NCBI GenBank assembly: GCA_039180675.1
Contig: JBCDDC010000018.1
Coordinates: forward strand, 1-64,000
Reading direction: 5' to 3'
From: Thermohalobaculum sp039180675
GTDB lineage: Bacteria > Pseudomonadota > Alphaproteobacteria > Rhodobacterales > Rhodobacteraceae
DNA length: 64,000 bases
Part shown: positions 9,119-16,681 of the stretch, in pieces
How the letters are laid out: every line of letters begins with the position of its first letter
Position numbering within the stretch: the stretch's first letter is position 1
Notes under the pieces: model-generated
The model's database searches: none
Seen by the model: the letters and a program-made list of their open reading frames with translations, nothing else
Told to the model about the DNA's origin: nothing
Position numbers and translations under genes: made by a program

Positions 9119-9763
9119 TCAGGCTATGGTCTGGCTCACGCGGCGCCGTCCGATCCCGAGCAGGAGGCCGAGCCCCGCGAGCGCCAGCGGCAGTGCCGCC
9201 GGGACGGGGACAGCGACCGTGCCGCTGAAATCGATCGTGTAGCTGCCGGTCGATCCCGCCGGGCTCTGGAAGCTGGCCAGAACGTCGCCCGCGTTGTTCG
9301 GGGTCACGAGCGCCCGGAACGTGTTGGGGAAGATCTCGTCGCCACCCGCGGTCACCGGATCATTGTCGAAGGTCGAGACGCCGAGCAGGTAGGTCCCCGC
9401 GCTGAGGGTCGCCGTGACGAGCGATTGCAGGGTCCCTTGGCCCACGATGTCATCGTTCGCGATGATCCCGGTCCCGTCTTCGTTGAACAGGAAAAGCTGG
9501 GTGTCGATCGTGGTCCCCGTTGCGAAGGTCTGGGCGGTGAAGAGACCGCCGCTGAACGTGAACCGGTAGAGATCGGCACCCTGGTCGATCGCCCCGGTGA
9601 TCGAGTCGCTCGCCTCGATGGCGCCGAGGATCGACGTGACGTCCTGCGCCGTAGAGATCGTCTCGCCCGCATCGCCGCCCGTGGCGTCGGTGCTCTCGTT
9701 AAAGGTTGCAGCGGATGCAAAGGATGACGCGCAGATCAGGCCTGCGATCAGGAGATGTCTCAT
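9119..9763 (-). CDS. Secreted protein with VPLPA-CTERM sorting signal
   Basis: A 214-residue exported protein. ATG 9763 is preferred, having GGGGAG eight bases upstream and placing a classic signal peptide (residues 1-18, ending SSFASA) first; a GTG at 9796 has no ribosome site. The body is a DVUA0089-like beta-rich domain with NESTDATGGDAGETISTA, DLYRFTFSGG and TQLFLFNEDGTGI. The C-terminus has the tripartite sorting signal: VPVPAALPL, a hydrophobic helix (ALAGLGLLLGI), and a basic tail (GRRR). Such signals are processed by exosortase-type transpeptidases at the inner membrane. No exosortase gene is in this window. Confidence 0.75.
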   Translation of the reverse strand: MRHLLIAGLICASSFASAATFNESTDATGGDAGETISTAQDVTSILGAIEASDSITGAIDQGADLYRFTFSGGLFTAQTFATGTTIDTQLFLFNEDGTGIIANDDIVGQGTLQSLVTATLSAGTYLLGVSTFDNDPVTAGGDEIFPNTFRALVTPNNAGDVLASFQSPAGSTGSYTIDFSGTVAVPVPAALPLALAGLGLLLGIGRRRVSQTIA

Positions 9764-9914
9764 GCGTAAGCTCCCCACCAAAAGACGCAACTTCACTCAC
9801 ACGGTTTGTTTACTTTATCGGAAGGTCCCGGGCAATCGGCTCTCTGCGGCAAATCGGGGATGGGCTGTCCCGATATGGGGCGCAGTGTCGTGAACTGGGG
9901 CGGCGCCGCGGTGC

Positions 9915-11102
9915 TCAGTAGCTGCGGGGCAGGCCGAGGACGTGCTGGCCGAGATAGGCGAGGATCAGGTTCGTGCTGATCGGGGCGGTCTGGTAGAGCC
10001 GGGTTTCGCGCCACTTCCGCTCGATCCCGTATTCGGTGGCGAAGGCGTAGCCGCCGAAGCACTGCATCGCCGCCTCGCCCGCGTGCCAGCCTGCCTCTGC
10101 CGCCAGCAGTTTGGCGGTGTTGGCGGCCTCGCCGCAGGGTTCGCCCGCGTCGAACAGGGCGGCGGCTTTGGCGACCATCAGCTTCGCGGCCTGCGTCTCG
10201 GCATGGGCGCGGGCGAGCGGGAACTGGATGCCCTGGTTCTGGCCGATCGGGCGGTCGAAGACCACGCGCTCTCGGGCATACTGGCAGGCCTTGTCGAGGA
10301 AGAAGCGCGCATCGCCGATGCATTCGGCGGCGATCAGGATCCGCTCGGCATTCATGCCGTCGAGGATGTGGCGCAGGCCCTCCCCCTCGGTCCCGATCAG
10401 CGCGTCGCCGGCGATTTCGAGGTCGTCGAAATAGAGCTCCGTCGTGTTGTGGTTGATCATGGTCTCGATCGGCCGGATCTCGAGCCCGCTGCCCTGGGCC
10501 GCACGCATGTCGACGAGAAAGCAGCTCAGCCCCTGCGAGCGTTTCTCGACCTCGTCGACCGGTGTCGTGCGGGCGAGCAGGACCATGAGGTCGGAGTAGA
10601 GCGCGCGGCTGGTCCAGACCTTTTGCCCGTTGATCACCCAGTTCCCGCCCCGGCGTTCCGCCCGGGTCTTGAGCTGGGTGGTGTCGGAGCCAGTGGAGGG
10701 TTCAGTGACACCAAACGCCTGCAGGCGGAGCTCGCCACTGGCGATCCTGGGCAGGTACTCGGTTTTCTGTGCGTCCGATCCATGGCGCAGCACCGTGCCC
10801 ATTGTGTACATCTGCGCATGGCAGGCGGCGGCGTTGGATCCTGCGGCATGGATTGTCTCGAGGATCGCGCAGCCGGCGGAAAGCGGCAGGCCGGAGCCGC
10901 CGAACTCCTCGGGGATCAGGGCCGCGAGATAGCCGTTATCGGTCAGCGCCTGAACGAAGGCCTCCGGATAGGCATGGTCGCGGTCGAGATCGGCCCAGTA
11001 GGTGTTGGGGAAATCGGCGCAGACCTTGGCGACCCCGTCGCGCAGATCCTCCCATCCGTCATCTATCGGCATGGTGAGCGGGGCAGGGGTGGTGTCGTCC
11101 AT
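9915..11102 (-). CDS. Acyl-CoA dehydrogenase family protein
   Basis: A 395-residue flavoprotein that oxidises an acyl-CoA at the alpha-beta bond and passes electrons to ETF. Visible are the N-terminal helical domain (LIPEEFGGSGLP near residue 62), the FAD/substrate loop FGVTEPSTGSDT (about 129-140), the beta-domain WVINGQKVWTS, and the C-terminal helical domain with YARERVVFDRPIGQNQGIQ. The catalytic Glu is probably in GYAFATEYGIERKWRETRL. The substrate cannot be predicted, and no CoA ligase or hydratase is adjacent. The start at 11102 has a GAGG ribosome site upstream. Confidence 0.85.
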   Translation of the reverse strand: MDDTTPAPLTMPIDDGWEDLRDGVAKVCADFPNTYWADLDRDHAYPEAFVQALTDNGYLAALIPEEFGGSGLPLSAGCAILETIHAAGSNAAACHAQMYTMGTVLRHGSDAQKTEYLPRIASGELRLQAFGVTEPSTGSDTTQLKTRAERRGGNWVINGQKVWTSRALYSDLMVLLARTTPVDEVEKRSQGLSCFLVDMRAAQGSGLEIRPIETMINHNTTELYFDDLEIAGDALIGTEGEGLRHILDGMNAERILIAAECIGDARFFLDKACQYARERVVFDRPIGQNQGIQFPLARAHAETQAAKLMVAKAAALFDAGEPCGEAANTAKLLAAEAGWHAGEAAMQCFGGYAFATEYGIERKWRETRLYQTAPISTNLILAYLGQHVLGLPRSY

Positions 11103-11214
11103 CTGGCAAACCTCGGTTCAGTTCCAGCCGGGCCTAGCATGCCCGCGAGGCGCCGCCAATCACAGCGGCGGGGCTTGACGGCAAAGCGGGCATGCGCCTA
11201 TAGCACGGCCCGGC

Positions 11215-11291
11215 GGCTGGGTAGCTCAGCTGGTTAGAGCGCACGACTCATAATCGTGAGGTCGGGAGTTCAAGTCTCCCCCCCGCCACCA
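11215..11291 (+). tRNA. tRNA-Met (anticodon CAT), CCA encoded
   Basis: A full cloverleaf of 77 bases. Acceptor 11215-11221 / 11281-11287; D stem GCTC/GAGC; anticodon stem CACGA/TCGTG with loop CTCATAA, anticodon CAT at 11249-11251; T stem GGGAG/CTCCC with loop TTCAAGT; discriminator A and CCA at 11289-11291. The body resembles alphaproteobacterial elongator tRNA-Met rather than the initiator. A lysidine-type Ile2 tRNA cannot be fully excluded from the anticodon alone. The acceptor stem has one U-C mismatch at position 4-69. Confidence 0.9.
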
Positions 11292-11403
11292 CTCCCTCAC
11301 TTGGCTCGAAGTGACCGGATTTACCGTGCCAGGTTCGAGCGCGGCGGACCCGGTCGATATGCGGTACTTTGCTGCCCCCGATGCTTTTCGTATCTTCCTC
11401 GGC

Positions 11404-11733
11404 ATGAAATTTCAGGCTCAAAGGCTCGCGGTCACTGGACGGCTCTTTCCAGATATCTTGAGCGGGAAAAAAACCTCGACGATCCGGTGGCGGGAACGAC
11501 ACATCATCCCCGGGCGCCTCACATTCTTCAACGAAGCAAATCACGGTCAAACCGTTGATGTGGAAGCTGTCCGTTGCACTGAAATGCCCTTGTCGGAGGC
11601 TGCGTCCTTTCTCGGGCGTGCCGATGAGTGGCCTGACCAAATCATGCTCGACGGAATGCGGGAGCATTATCCGGAGATCGAGCTGTCCAGCATCGTGCAG
11701 ATCGTCGAGTTCAACGCGTCGGCGTCCCACTAA
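11404..11733 (+). CDS. ASCH domain protein
   Basis: A 109-residue PUA-superfamily ASCH domain, a predicted RNA-binding or nucleoside-modifying fold. The signature is FPDILSGKKTSTIRWRER near residues 14-31: the SGKKTSTIR segment is the conserved ASCH basic patch that follows the first helix. A beta-rich middle (GRLTFFNEANHG) and a C-terminal helix-strand with SSIVQIVEF complete it. The start at ATG 11404 is chosen because it places the conserved strand at the N-terminus. Upstream in-frame starts at 11359 and 11311 would add 15 or 31 residues without domain support, and no site has a strong ribosome-binding sequence. It follows tRNA-Met. GC is lower than in its neighbours. Confidence 0.65.
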   Translation: MKFQAQRLAVTGRLFPDILSGKKTSTIRWRERHIIPGRLTFFNEANHGQTVDVEAVRCTEMPLSEAASFLGRADEWPDQIMLDGMREHYPEIELSSIVQIVEFNASASH

Positions 11734-11857
11734 GTCTGAAGGTTTGGGTTCGAGTTGCCCCTTGGTCCTTTCAAGTGGATGATTGGTCCGCAGCAAGCGG
11801 TATTGCCGGGAGCGCAGGTGCCGTGAAGCCACGCGCAAAGGCCGAGCTTGTCGCCCG

Positions 11858-12643
11858 TCAGTTCCAGTCGCCGAAGTACCGCAGCCAGATCTTCTCGCCG
11901 ATGAGGCAGTCATAGCCCTGGACCTGGTGACGGAGAAACTCGGGCGGTTTGGTGCCGGCGAGTTCGAGGACCAGTTTCCTCCGGACCGCGCCCGGGAAAT
12001 CCTCCCATTTCAGAACCGGAATCGCAAAGGATGTTGGCCCCGTGATCACGCATTGGCGGTAGTACTCATCGAGATCGTCGAGGTCGAACTGACCGCCCGT
12101 GCCTTCGCGGGTCATGAGCGGCAAACCGTTGATCGTAATGCCGCGGGCGGCGGCAGCCGCGCGGGCGGCAAGAACCGGCCGGCCACCATTGTTCGGCCCG
12201 TCGCCTGAGATGTCTATGACCCGGCTCTCTCCTGCGAACCCGTTGTTCGCAAAGCGCGGGATCGCATAATCGATCAGACCCGAGATCGAGGTGCGCGGAA
12301 GCGCATCAGGGAAAGCCGTGGTGAGCTTGCCGGCGAAGGCCTCGGCGTCTGCCCGCGTGCGGATGAGTGTCCAGTCGATCATCACGCGCTGAGACGTTGG
12401 CCCCGCCCACTCGATATAGGTGAGTGCGATCTGGCCATGCGGAACCCCGGAGGCGATCGCCTTGACGACATCCTCGCTGACAAGCGCCTCGGCATAACCG
12501 CGGCGCTGGATCTCGAGCTCGCGATCCGTCATCGAGAGGGAGACATCGACGGCGAGGATAAGCTCGACATCCACCGGCGTCTCAGACCGGGCAGACCCCA
12601 TGAGTGCCAGTGCAATAGCGAAGCCGGCTATGAAAATGCGCAT
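11858..12643 (-). CDS. DUF1194 secreted von Willebrand A-like protein
   Basis: A 261-residue protein with a signal peptide (residues 1-20, ending SARS) and a VWA-like domain. The strand ELILAVDVSLSMTDRE near residues 27-42 carries the DxSxS metal-ion-dependent adhesion motif; TSISGLIDYA and VIDISGDGPNNGG are the other typical segments of the family. The tail ends in ...CLIGEKIWLRYFGDWN. DUF1194 proteins are common in Rhodobacterales; the ligand and role are unknown. It is divergent from the next secreted-protein gene, and no partner ATPase is nearby. Confidence 0.8.
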   Translation of the reverse strand: MRIFIAGFAIALALMGSARSETPVDVELILAVDVSLSMTDRELEIQRRGYAEALVSEDVVKAIASGVPHGQIALTYIEWAGPTSQRVMIDWTLIRTRADAEAFAGKLTTAFPDALPRTSISGLIDYAIPRFANNGFAGESRVIDISGDGPNNGGRPVLAARAAAAARGITINGLPLMTREGTGGQFDLDDLDEYYRQCVITGPTSFAIPVLKWEDFPGAVRRKLVLELAGTKPPEFLRHQVQGYDCLIGEKIWLRYFGDWN

Positions 12644-12822
12644 GGGAGAATTTCACCGGAATCATCTCCGATTGTCGAGTGGCATTCCGAGGTGACACAT
12701 GGGCGGGCCCCTTCAGGGGGTGGTCCAACTGCCAGTCCGGTGGATTGTCGCTTGGCTGCTGGCTAAAAAGGCGCCCTACCCGCTGTTGACCGTCGGTGCG
12801 GTCTGAACATCTGGAGGCGCTT

Positions 12823-13338
12823 GTGTTCAGATCATTTTCGAAACTCGCACGTTTGTCGTCGCTCTGCCTGTTCATCGCACTGATACCGGCTCAATCGATG
12901 CCTCTTGGCCCTGCTGACGGTGCGTCTGCCGCTTCGCTCTTTCAGCCGGGGGCAACGGGTCCGGTCTCGGGGCGGCTTCGATTCAATTCGGAGCAGGCGG
13001 ACATTGCTCTTGCGCAGCTTGACGACAGCCAGGACCGGGCAAGGCGAGGGGATTTCGATGCGACGGATATGGTCTCCTGCGCTCAAGAGCGCGGCCAGAG
13101 TCTCGGGAACTGTAAAGCGGCGGTGTCCCGCGGCTCAGGTGGCGCGACGGTCGTCGTTACCTTTCCGAACGGCTTCGCGCGCCAGCTGTACTTCGAGGGC
13201 GAAGCCTTCGTGCGGGCCAGCACGACGATGTCCGGTTCCGGCAAGGATGTCGATTGGAGCCTGGAGGATGGTCTCTACACAATTCGTGTCGACGACCAAC
13301 GCTTTGAAATCTCTGCCCGTTTCGTGCTCGGCGAGTGA
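12823..13338 (+). CDS. Conserved secreted protein of unknown function
   Basis: A 171-residue product. GTG 12823 is chosen because GGAGG lies seven bases upstream and the product then opens with a signal-peptide-like hydrophobic stretch (LSSLCLFIALIPAQS). The mature part has two cysteines about 8 residues apart (SCAQERGQSLGNC), which may form a disulphide. A beta-rich C-terminal half follows (TVVVTFPNGFARQLYFEGEAF; DGLYTIRVDDQRFEI). I do not recognise a family. It is convergent with the PQQ-type dehydrogenase gene, and a hairpin separates the two. Confidence 0.6.
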   Translation: MFRSFSKLARLSSLCLFIALIPAQSMPLGPADGASAASLFQPGATGPVSGRLRFNSEQADIALAQLDDSQDRARRGDFDATDMVSCAQERGQSLGNCKAAVSRGSGGATVVVTFPNGFARQLYFEGEAFVRASTTMSGSGKDVDWSLEDGLYTIRVDDQRFEISARFVLGE

Positions 13339-13350
13339 GACCAAGAGAGA

Positions 13351-13378
13351 GGTTGCGCCACCATTCAGCGGCGCAACC
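13351..13378 (-). terminator. Terminator of the PQQ-type dehydrogenase gene
   Basis: GGTTGCGCC (13351-13359) pairs perfectly with GGCGCAACC (13370-13378). Read on the minus strand the stem is followed by TCTCTCTT, so it fits the dehydrogenase gene ending at 13388. Confidence 0.65.
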
Positions 13379-13387
13379 GGGTCATGA

Positions 13388-14647
13388 TCAAGGCGTGATC
13401 TTGTAGATCATCCCTTCGTCGACTGCGGCGTAAAGGCTGCCGTCCGGGCTCATCACCAGCGACCGGAACCGGCCGGATTCCATTGGCAGTTGCATGGTGC
13501 TGACGTTCTCAAGCTCGGTTCCGTCGTCAGACAGTTGCAGCACCTCGATGCGCTGACCAAGCGGCGTGCCGCCAAAGCCGATGCCCATGACACCGACTAC
13601 CATGGCACCATTCCAATTGCCCCAATCCTCGCCCTTGAGGAACGCCGCCGAGGAGACGCCCTGCGACCAGCCGTTGTTGTTCCAGATCGGCGGCATGGCG
13701 GCGGGATAGGTCTTCAGGTCCGTCATCGGCATCCAGGCGGCGCGGGCAAATCGGTTCTCGCCGACCATCTGATTGGGGCTGTAGCCGCAATAATCATCCG
13801 GGCAATCGCCACGGCCCGCCATGTTCGGGCGCGGGTCCCACCCGGCATTGCCGCCATTGCGCAGAACCGTGACCTCGTCGGAGTGCCACGGTCCGTGCTC
13901 GGCAGCGATCGGTGTCCCGGTGCCGGGGTGGAAAGCGATGCCTTGCACGTTGCGGTGCCCATAGGTGTAGGTCCGCTTGTCAAAGCCCACCGGTGGCGTG
14001 TTGCCAGGGGCTGGTGAGCCATCGGTGTCGATGCGGATCACCTTGCTGCCCATCATGGTCGGGCTTTGCGGGACCTGGCCGTTATGGGTGTCGCCAGTGG
14101 TCAGATAAAGGAACCCATCCGCCGGATTGAAGCGCACGCGCCCGCCATTGTGGGCCCCGGGACCACCGAACGGGTGATCGGAGGCTTTCATCTTGTAGGG
14201 CACATCATCGACGATGTCGGACCGGTCAGAAACATTCTGGAAATCGTCGCTGACCACCAGCCGCATCAGGCGGTTCGTGTGCGGCGTCGACAGGCTGGAG
14301 GTCGAGTAGACGTAGATCCGACGGTTCTCGGCGAATTCCGGGTCCACGGCGACGCCCATCATGCCCGCCTGGCCCTCGCAGAAGAGATCCTCGGCGGTCG
14401 TGGCGTAGCTGTCGGTCTCGTTCATGCCCAACAGCGCATGCACGTCGCCCGATGGCATCCGCACCGAAAGCCCATCGCATTTCTCGGTGTAGAACATCGT
14501 GCCGTCATCCAGGAAGGCCATGTCCCAAGGGCTTTCCAGATCTTCCAGGACAACGGAGTGGCTGAGGTTCTGTCCAAGTGCCGGAGCAGCGCATAACGCA
14601 ATACCTGCCGCGAGCGGCAGGATGCCGCGCAATCCATTGGTCGTCAT
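13388..14647 (-). CDS. PQQ-dependent sugar (aldose) dehydrogenase family protein
   Basis: A 419-residue soluble beta-propeller of the YliI/Asd glucose-sorbosone dehydrogenase family, which oxidises aldose sugars with PQQ in the periplasm. A signal peptide covers residues 1-25 (ending APALG). Typical blades are visible: LESPWDMAFLDDGTMFYTEK, GMMGVAVDPEFAENRRIYVY, GGRVRFNPADGFLYLTTGD and TYGHRNVQGIAFHPGTG, then EHGPWHSDEVTVL; the histidines in GHRN and EHG are the usual PQQ/metal-site positions. The ribosome site is strong (GGGAGGACTTGAA). It lies 86 bases downstream of the pseudoazurin gene on the same strand, a plausible electron acceptor. Confidence 0.85.
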   Translation of the reverse strand: MTTNGLRGILPLAAGIALCAAPALGQNLSHSVVLEDLESPWDMAFLDDGTMFYTEKCDGLSVRMPSGDVHALLGMNETDSYATTAEDLFCEGQAGMMGVAVDPEFAENRRIYVYSTSSLSTPHTNRLMRLVVSDDFQNVSDRSDIVDDVPYKMKASDHPFGGPGAHNGGRVRFNPADGFLYLTTGDTHNGQVPQSPTMMGSKVIRIDTDGSPAPGNTPPVGFDKRTYTYGHRNVQGIAFHPGTGTPIAAEHGPWHSDEVTVLRNGGNAGWDPRPNMAGRGDCPDDYCGYSPNQMVGENRFARAAWMPMTDLKTYPAAMPPIWNNNGWSQGVSSAAFLKGEDWGNWNGAMVVGVMGIGFGGTPLGQRIEVLQLSDDGTELENVSTMQLPMESGRFRSLVMSPDGSLYAAVDEGMIYKITP

Positions 14648-14733
14648 TTCAAGTCCTCCCTTTGGGTTTCATAGTCCGCGGCCTTGTGGCCGTCTTTGTT
14701 ATGACGTGTTGAGGAGTCTTGGTGCGGGAGCGA

Positions 14734-15219
14734 TCAGGCCTCTGACGACAGCAATACCTCCGCCCGTTCGAAGACTTCCTTGAACCGCTTCTTGGACTTC
14801 CCGCGCTGGCGCACCGTCTTCAATTGTTCGTAGTTCTTCGAGACGTCGCCAACCAGCAGCAGGCCGACCATTCCGTAAGACTTGTGGGGTGTGCAGAAAT
14901 AGCCGTAGGCGCCCTCCTGCTCGACAACCAATTCGAAATCCTTGCCGATCTTGCTTTTCCATCGCTCCACGCCTTCGGGCAGCATGTCTTTATGCGCTTC
15001 CGAATTGTGATTGGAGTCGACCGCGAGAAACCTGATCGTATCGCCGGGCTGGGCGCGCACGACGTCCGGGTGGAACACCATCAATTCCCTCTTGTCGTCC
15101 GGATGGTGGTTCAGCATCCGAACTTCGTGCACTGTCGATGCCGACGCACGCGGGGGGAGGAGTGTCGAGCAAATAACTGTTCCGCCGAGCGAGAGAAGCC
15201 CACGTCTTGAAACGATCAT
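14734..15219 (-). CDS. Pseudoazurin (type 1 copper protein)
   Basis: A 161-residue periplasmic blue copper electron carrier. A Tat-type leader (SRRGLLSLGG, cleavage after about residue 28) precedes a cupredoxin fold. The type 1 copper ligands are in place: His71 in SNHNSEAH, then Cys109, His112 and Met117 in YFCTPHKSYGM, with the spacing known for pseudoazurin (H, C, H, M at mature positions near 40, 78, 81, 86). The C-terminus is longer and more lysine-rich than usual. Pseudoazurins usually donate electrons to denitrification or peroxidase enzymes. None is nearby; the only redox neighbour is the downstream PQQ-type dehydrogenase. GGGGGAG precedes the ATG. Confidence 0.85.
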   Translation of the reverse strand: MIVSRRGLLSLGGTVICSTLLPPRASASTVHEVRMLNHHPDDKRELMVFHPDVVRAQPGDTIRFLAVDSNHNSEAHKDMLPEGVERWKSKIGKDFELVVEQEGAYGYFCTPHKSYGMVGLLLVGDVSKNYEQLKTVRQRGKSKKRFKEVFERAEVLLSSEA

Positions 15220-15450
15220 TTATCTCCCCCGGATCAATCTTAGGCTGTTTGATCCCATTACTACCAAAGCTTCGGCTCTCCTGCGAGTCACGTGATGCAT
15301 GGATCGATTTGGGGAACCGCCAATCTCGCCAGACCACCGAGGGTATCGTGGCCTCCTCGCCGTCATCTTGTGCTTTCGGGCGCGACCCCTGCACGGACTG
15401 GGCCTATACTATCTGCCTGCATTGAGCCGACCTCAGCGAAGAGCGACCCG

Positions 15451-16020
15451 ATGAACACACCGGCACATCTTTTGATCGGGCTAGCAGTCTGCGCGAGGAG
15501 AGACGCTCCGGCGACAACTCGTCCGGCCGCGATCGGCAGCCTGCTGCCTGACCTGTCACTGTATCTGATGGCAGGGGTATCCCTGTTCGTGCTGCAGATC
15601 CCGGCGGAGCGCGTGTTTGGGGAGCTCTACTTCTCACCAGGTTGGCAGACGGTTTTTGCGATCGACAACAGCGTCGTCATCTGGGGGCTGGCACTGAGTC
15701 TCGCATTGTGGTTTCGAAGCTCTGCCGCAATCGCGCTGGCCACGGCCGGGCTGCTGCATCTGGCGACTGATTTCCCGCTTCATAACGATGATGCGCGGCC
15801 ACACTTCTGGCCCGTCAGCAGTTGGGTCTACCAAAGCCCCCTGAGCTATTGGGACTCCGAGCATCACGCAGCCCTGGTTGCTCCGTTTACATTGGTGGCC
15901 GTTCTGGTCGCCTCATTTGTGCTTTGCAGACGATACCCCGACTGGCGCATTCGGATCTGCGTGCTGCTCCTTTGCGCTGCCGAGGTTTGGGTCATGCGCC
16001 AGTGGTTGCTGTTCTTCTAA
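15451..16020 (+). CDS. YdjM-like membrane protein (sometimes labelled CobQ-like)
   Basis: A 189-residue multi-helix membrane protein of the metal-dependent-hydrolase-like YdjM/DUF457 type. It starts at ATG 15451 with MNTPAHLLIGLAV. Family features are the N-terminal His of PAHLLIG, an early GSLLPDLSLYLMAG (the acidic residue after the first helix), a LLHLATDFPLHNDDARPHFWP segment with clustered His/Asp in the middle, and SEHHAALVAPF near the end. Four or five transmembrane helices are expected. The His/Asp cluster suggests metal binding. Homologues in this order are often misnamed cobalamin proteins; nothing here links it to B12. The longer upstream frame from 15292 looks non-coding. Confidence 0.65.
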   Translation: MNTPAHLLIGLAVCARRDAPATTRPAAIGSLLPDLSLYLMAGVSLFVLQIPAERVFGELYFSPGWQTVFAIDNSVVIWGLALSLALWFRSSAAIALATAGLLHLATDFPLHNDDARPHFWPVSSWVYQSPLSYWDSEHHAALVAPFTLVAVLVASFVLCRRYPDWRIRICVLLLCAAEVWVMRQWLLFF

Positions 16021-16038
16021 CTCGGCAGCATTCGCGTA

Positions 16039-16481
16039 GTGGCGGCTTCAGACACTGTCACCAGTACCGCAGCCTGTTCCCGAGAGCGGGCTATCGCGTG
16101 TCTTGAACTGCCGATGCCAAGCGGTGTTTTCTACGACGGCAGCTTCGTCGCGTTGACTATGGCCGATGTGCCGCAGCGGTTTCGCGCGTTTATCGAGGAT
16201 GAAACTCTGCCAGACCGGCGCAACCGTCTTTCTCAGCTCAATGCCGGCGATCGCACCTTCAGTGATGGGACCGGTCCGTCGACGAGGCCGTCGCCTATCA
16301 CAGCGATGCCAAACCTTTCTCCGCGAGATGGCAAGACCAAGCTGGTCATCCGGGAGGATTGCTTGATGTCGCCGGCCGCTTCCGGATAGCTGGCATTCGT
16401 GGCTCTTACAGCATCTCGACCGGGATCTTGGCCGCTCAGCGGGAAAGACCAGCATTGCTGACGGCGGATCAGGTGTGCTGA
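16039..16481 (+). pseudogene. Probable frameshifted protein-coding remnant
   Basis: Two adjoining + strand frames look like one broken gene. The first (16039 to about 16262) contains MADVPQRFRAFIEDETLPDR and RLSQLNAGDRTF. The second (about 16263 to the stop at 16479-16481) continues WDRSVDEAVAYHSDAKPFSA and VAGRFRIAGIRGSY. Both have coding-like codon choice, and they join if one base is lost or gained near 16260. No start codon with a ribosome site is seen. I do not recognise the family. An overlapping minus-strand frame of similar length reads as basic low-complexity sequence and is less credible. Confidence 0.35.
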
Positions 16482-16537
16482 CATCCGGACGTGTTATGAA
16501 CGCCAACCTGTCATAGGCCAGAAACATCTATTTCCAG

Positions 16538-16681
16538 ATGATAACTTACGGCGGAAAACCGATGAAAGCTCAAGCGCCCTTGCTTCTGAAGGGGGACCAG
16601 CATCCCTGGCGATCACGAGATGTGCGAGCTCTGAACGGCGCAGAGGTCCCGTGCAGTTTTCAGGGTGAGGAACCCCGGTGA
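16538..16681 (+). CDS. Small ORF coupled to the QueC-like gene
   Basis: A 47-residue ORF (alternative ATG at 16562 giving 39 residues) whose TGA overlaps the GTG start of the next gene as GTGA. The sequence, for example APLLLKGDQHPWRSRD, matches nothing I know. The overlap suggests translational coupling, so it may be a leader or a small partner, but chance is possible. Confidence 0.3.
   Translation: MITYGGKPMKAQAPLLLKGDQHPWRSRDVRALNGAEVPCSFQGEEPR

Noticed and set aside
11248..11913. A 221-codon minus-strand frame overlapping tRNA-Met and the ASCH gene
   Set aside because: Its C-terminus is the reverse of the tRNA, a known artefact; the ASCH domain on the + strand is convincing.
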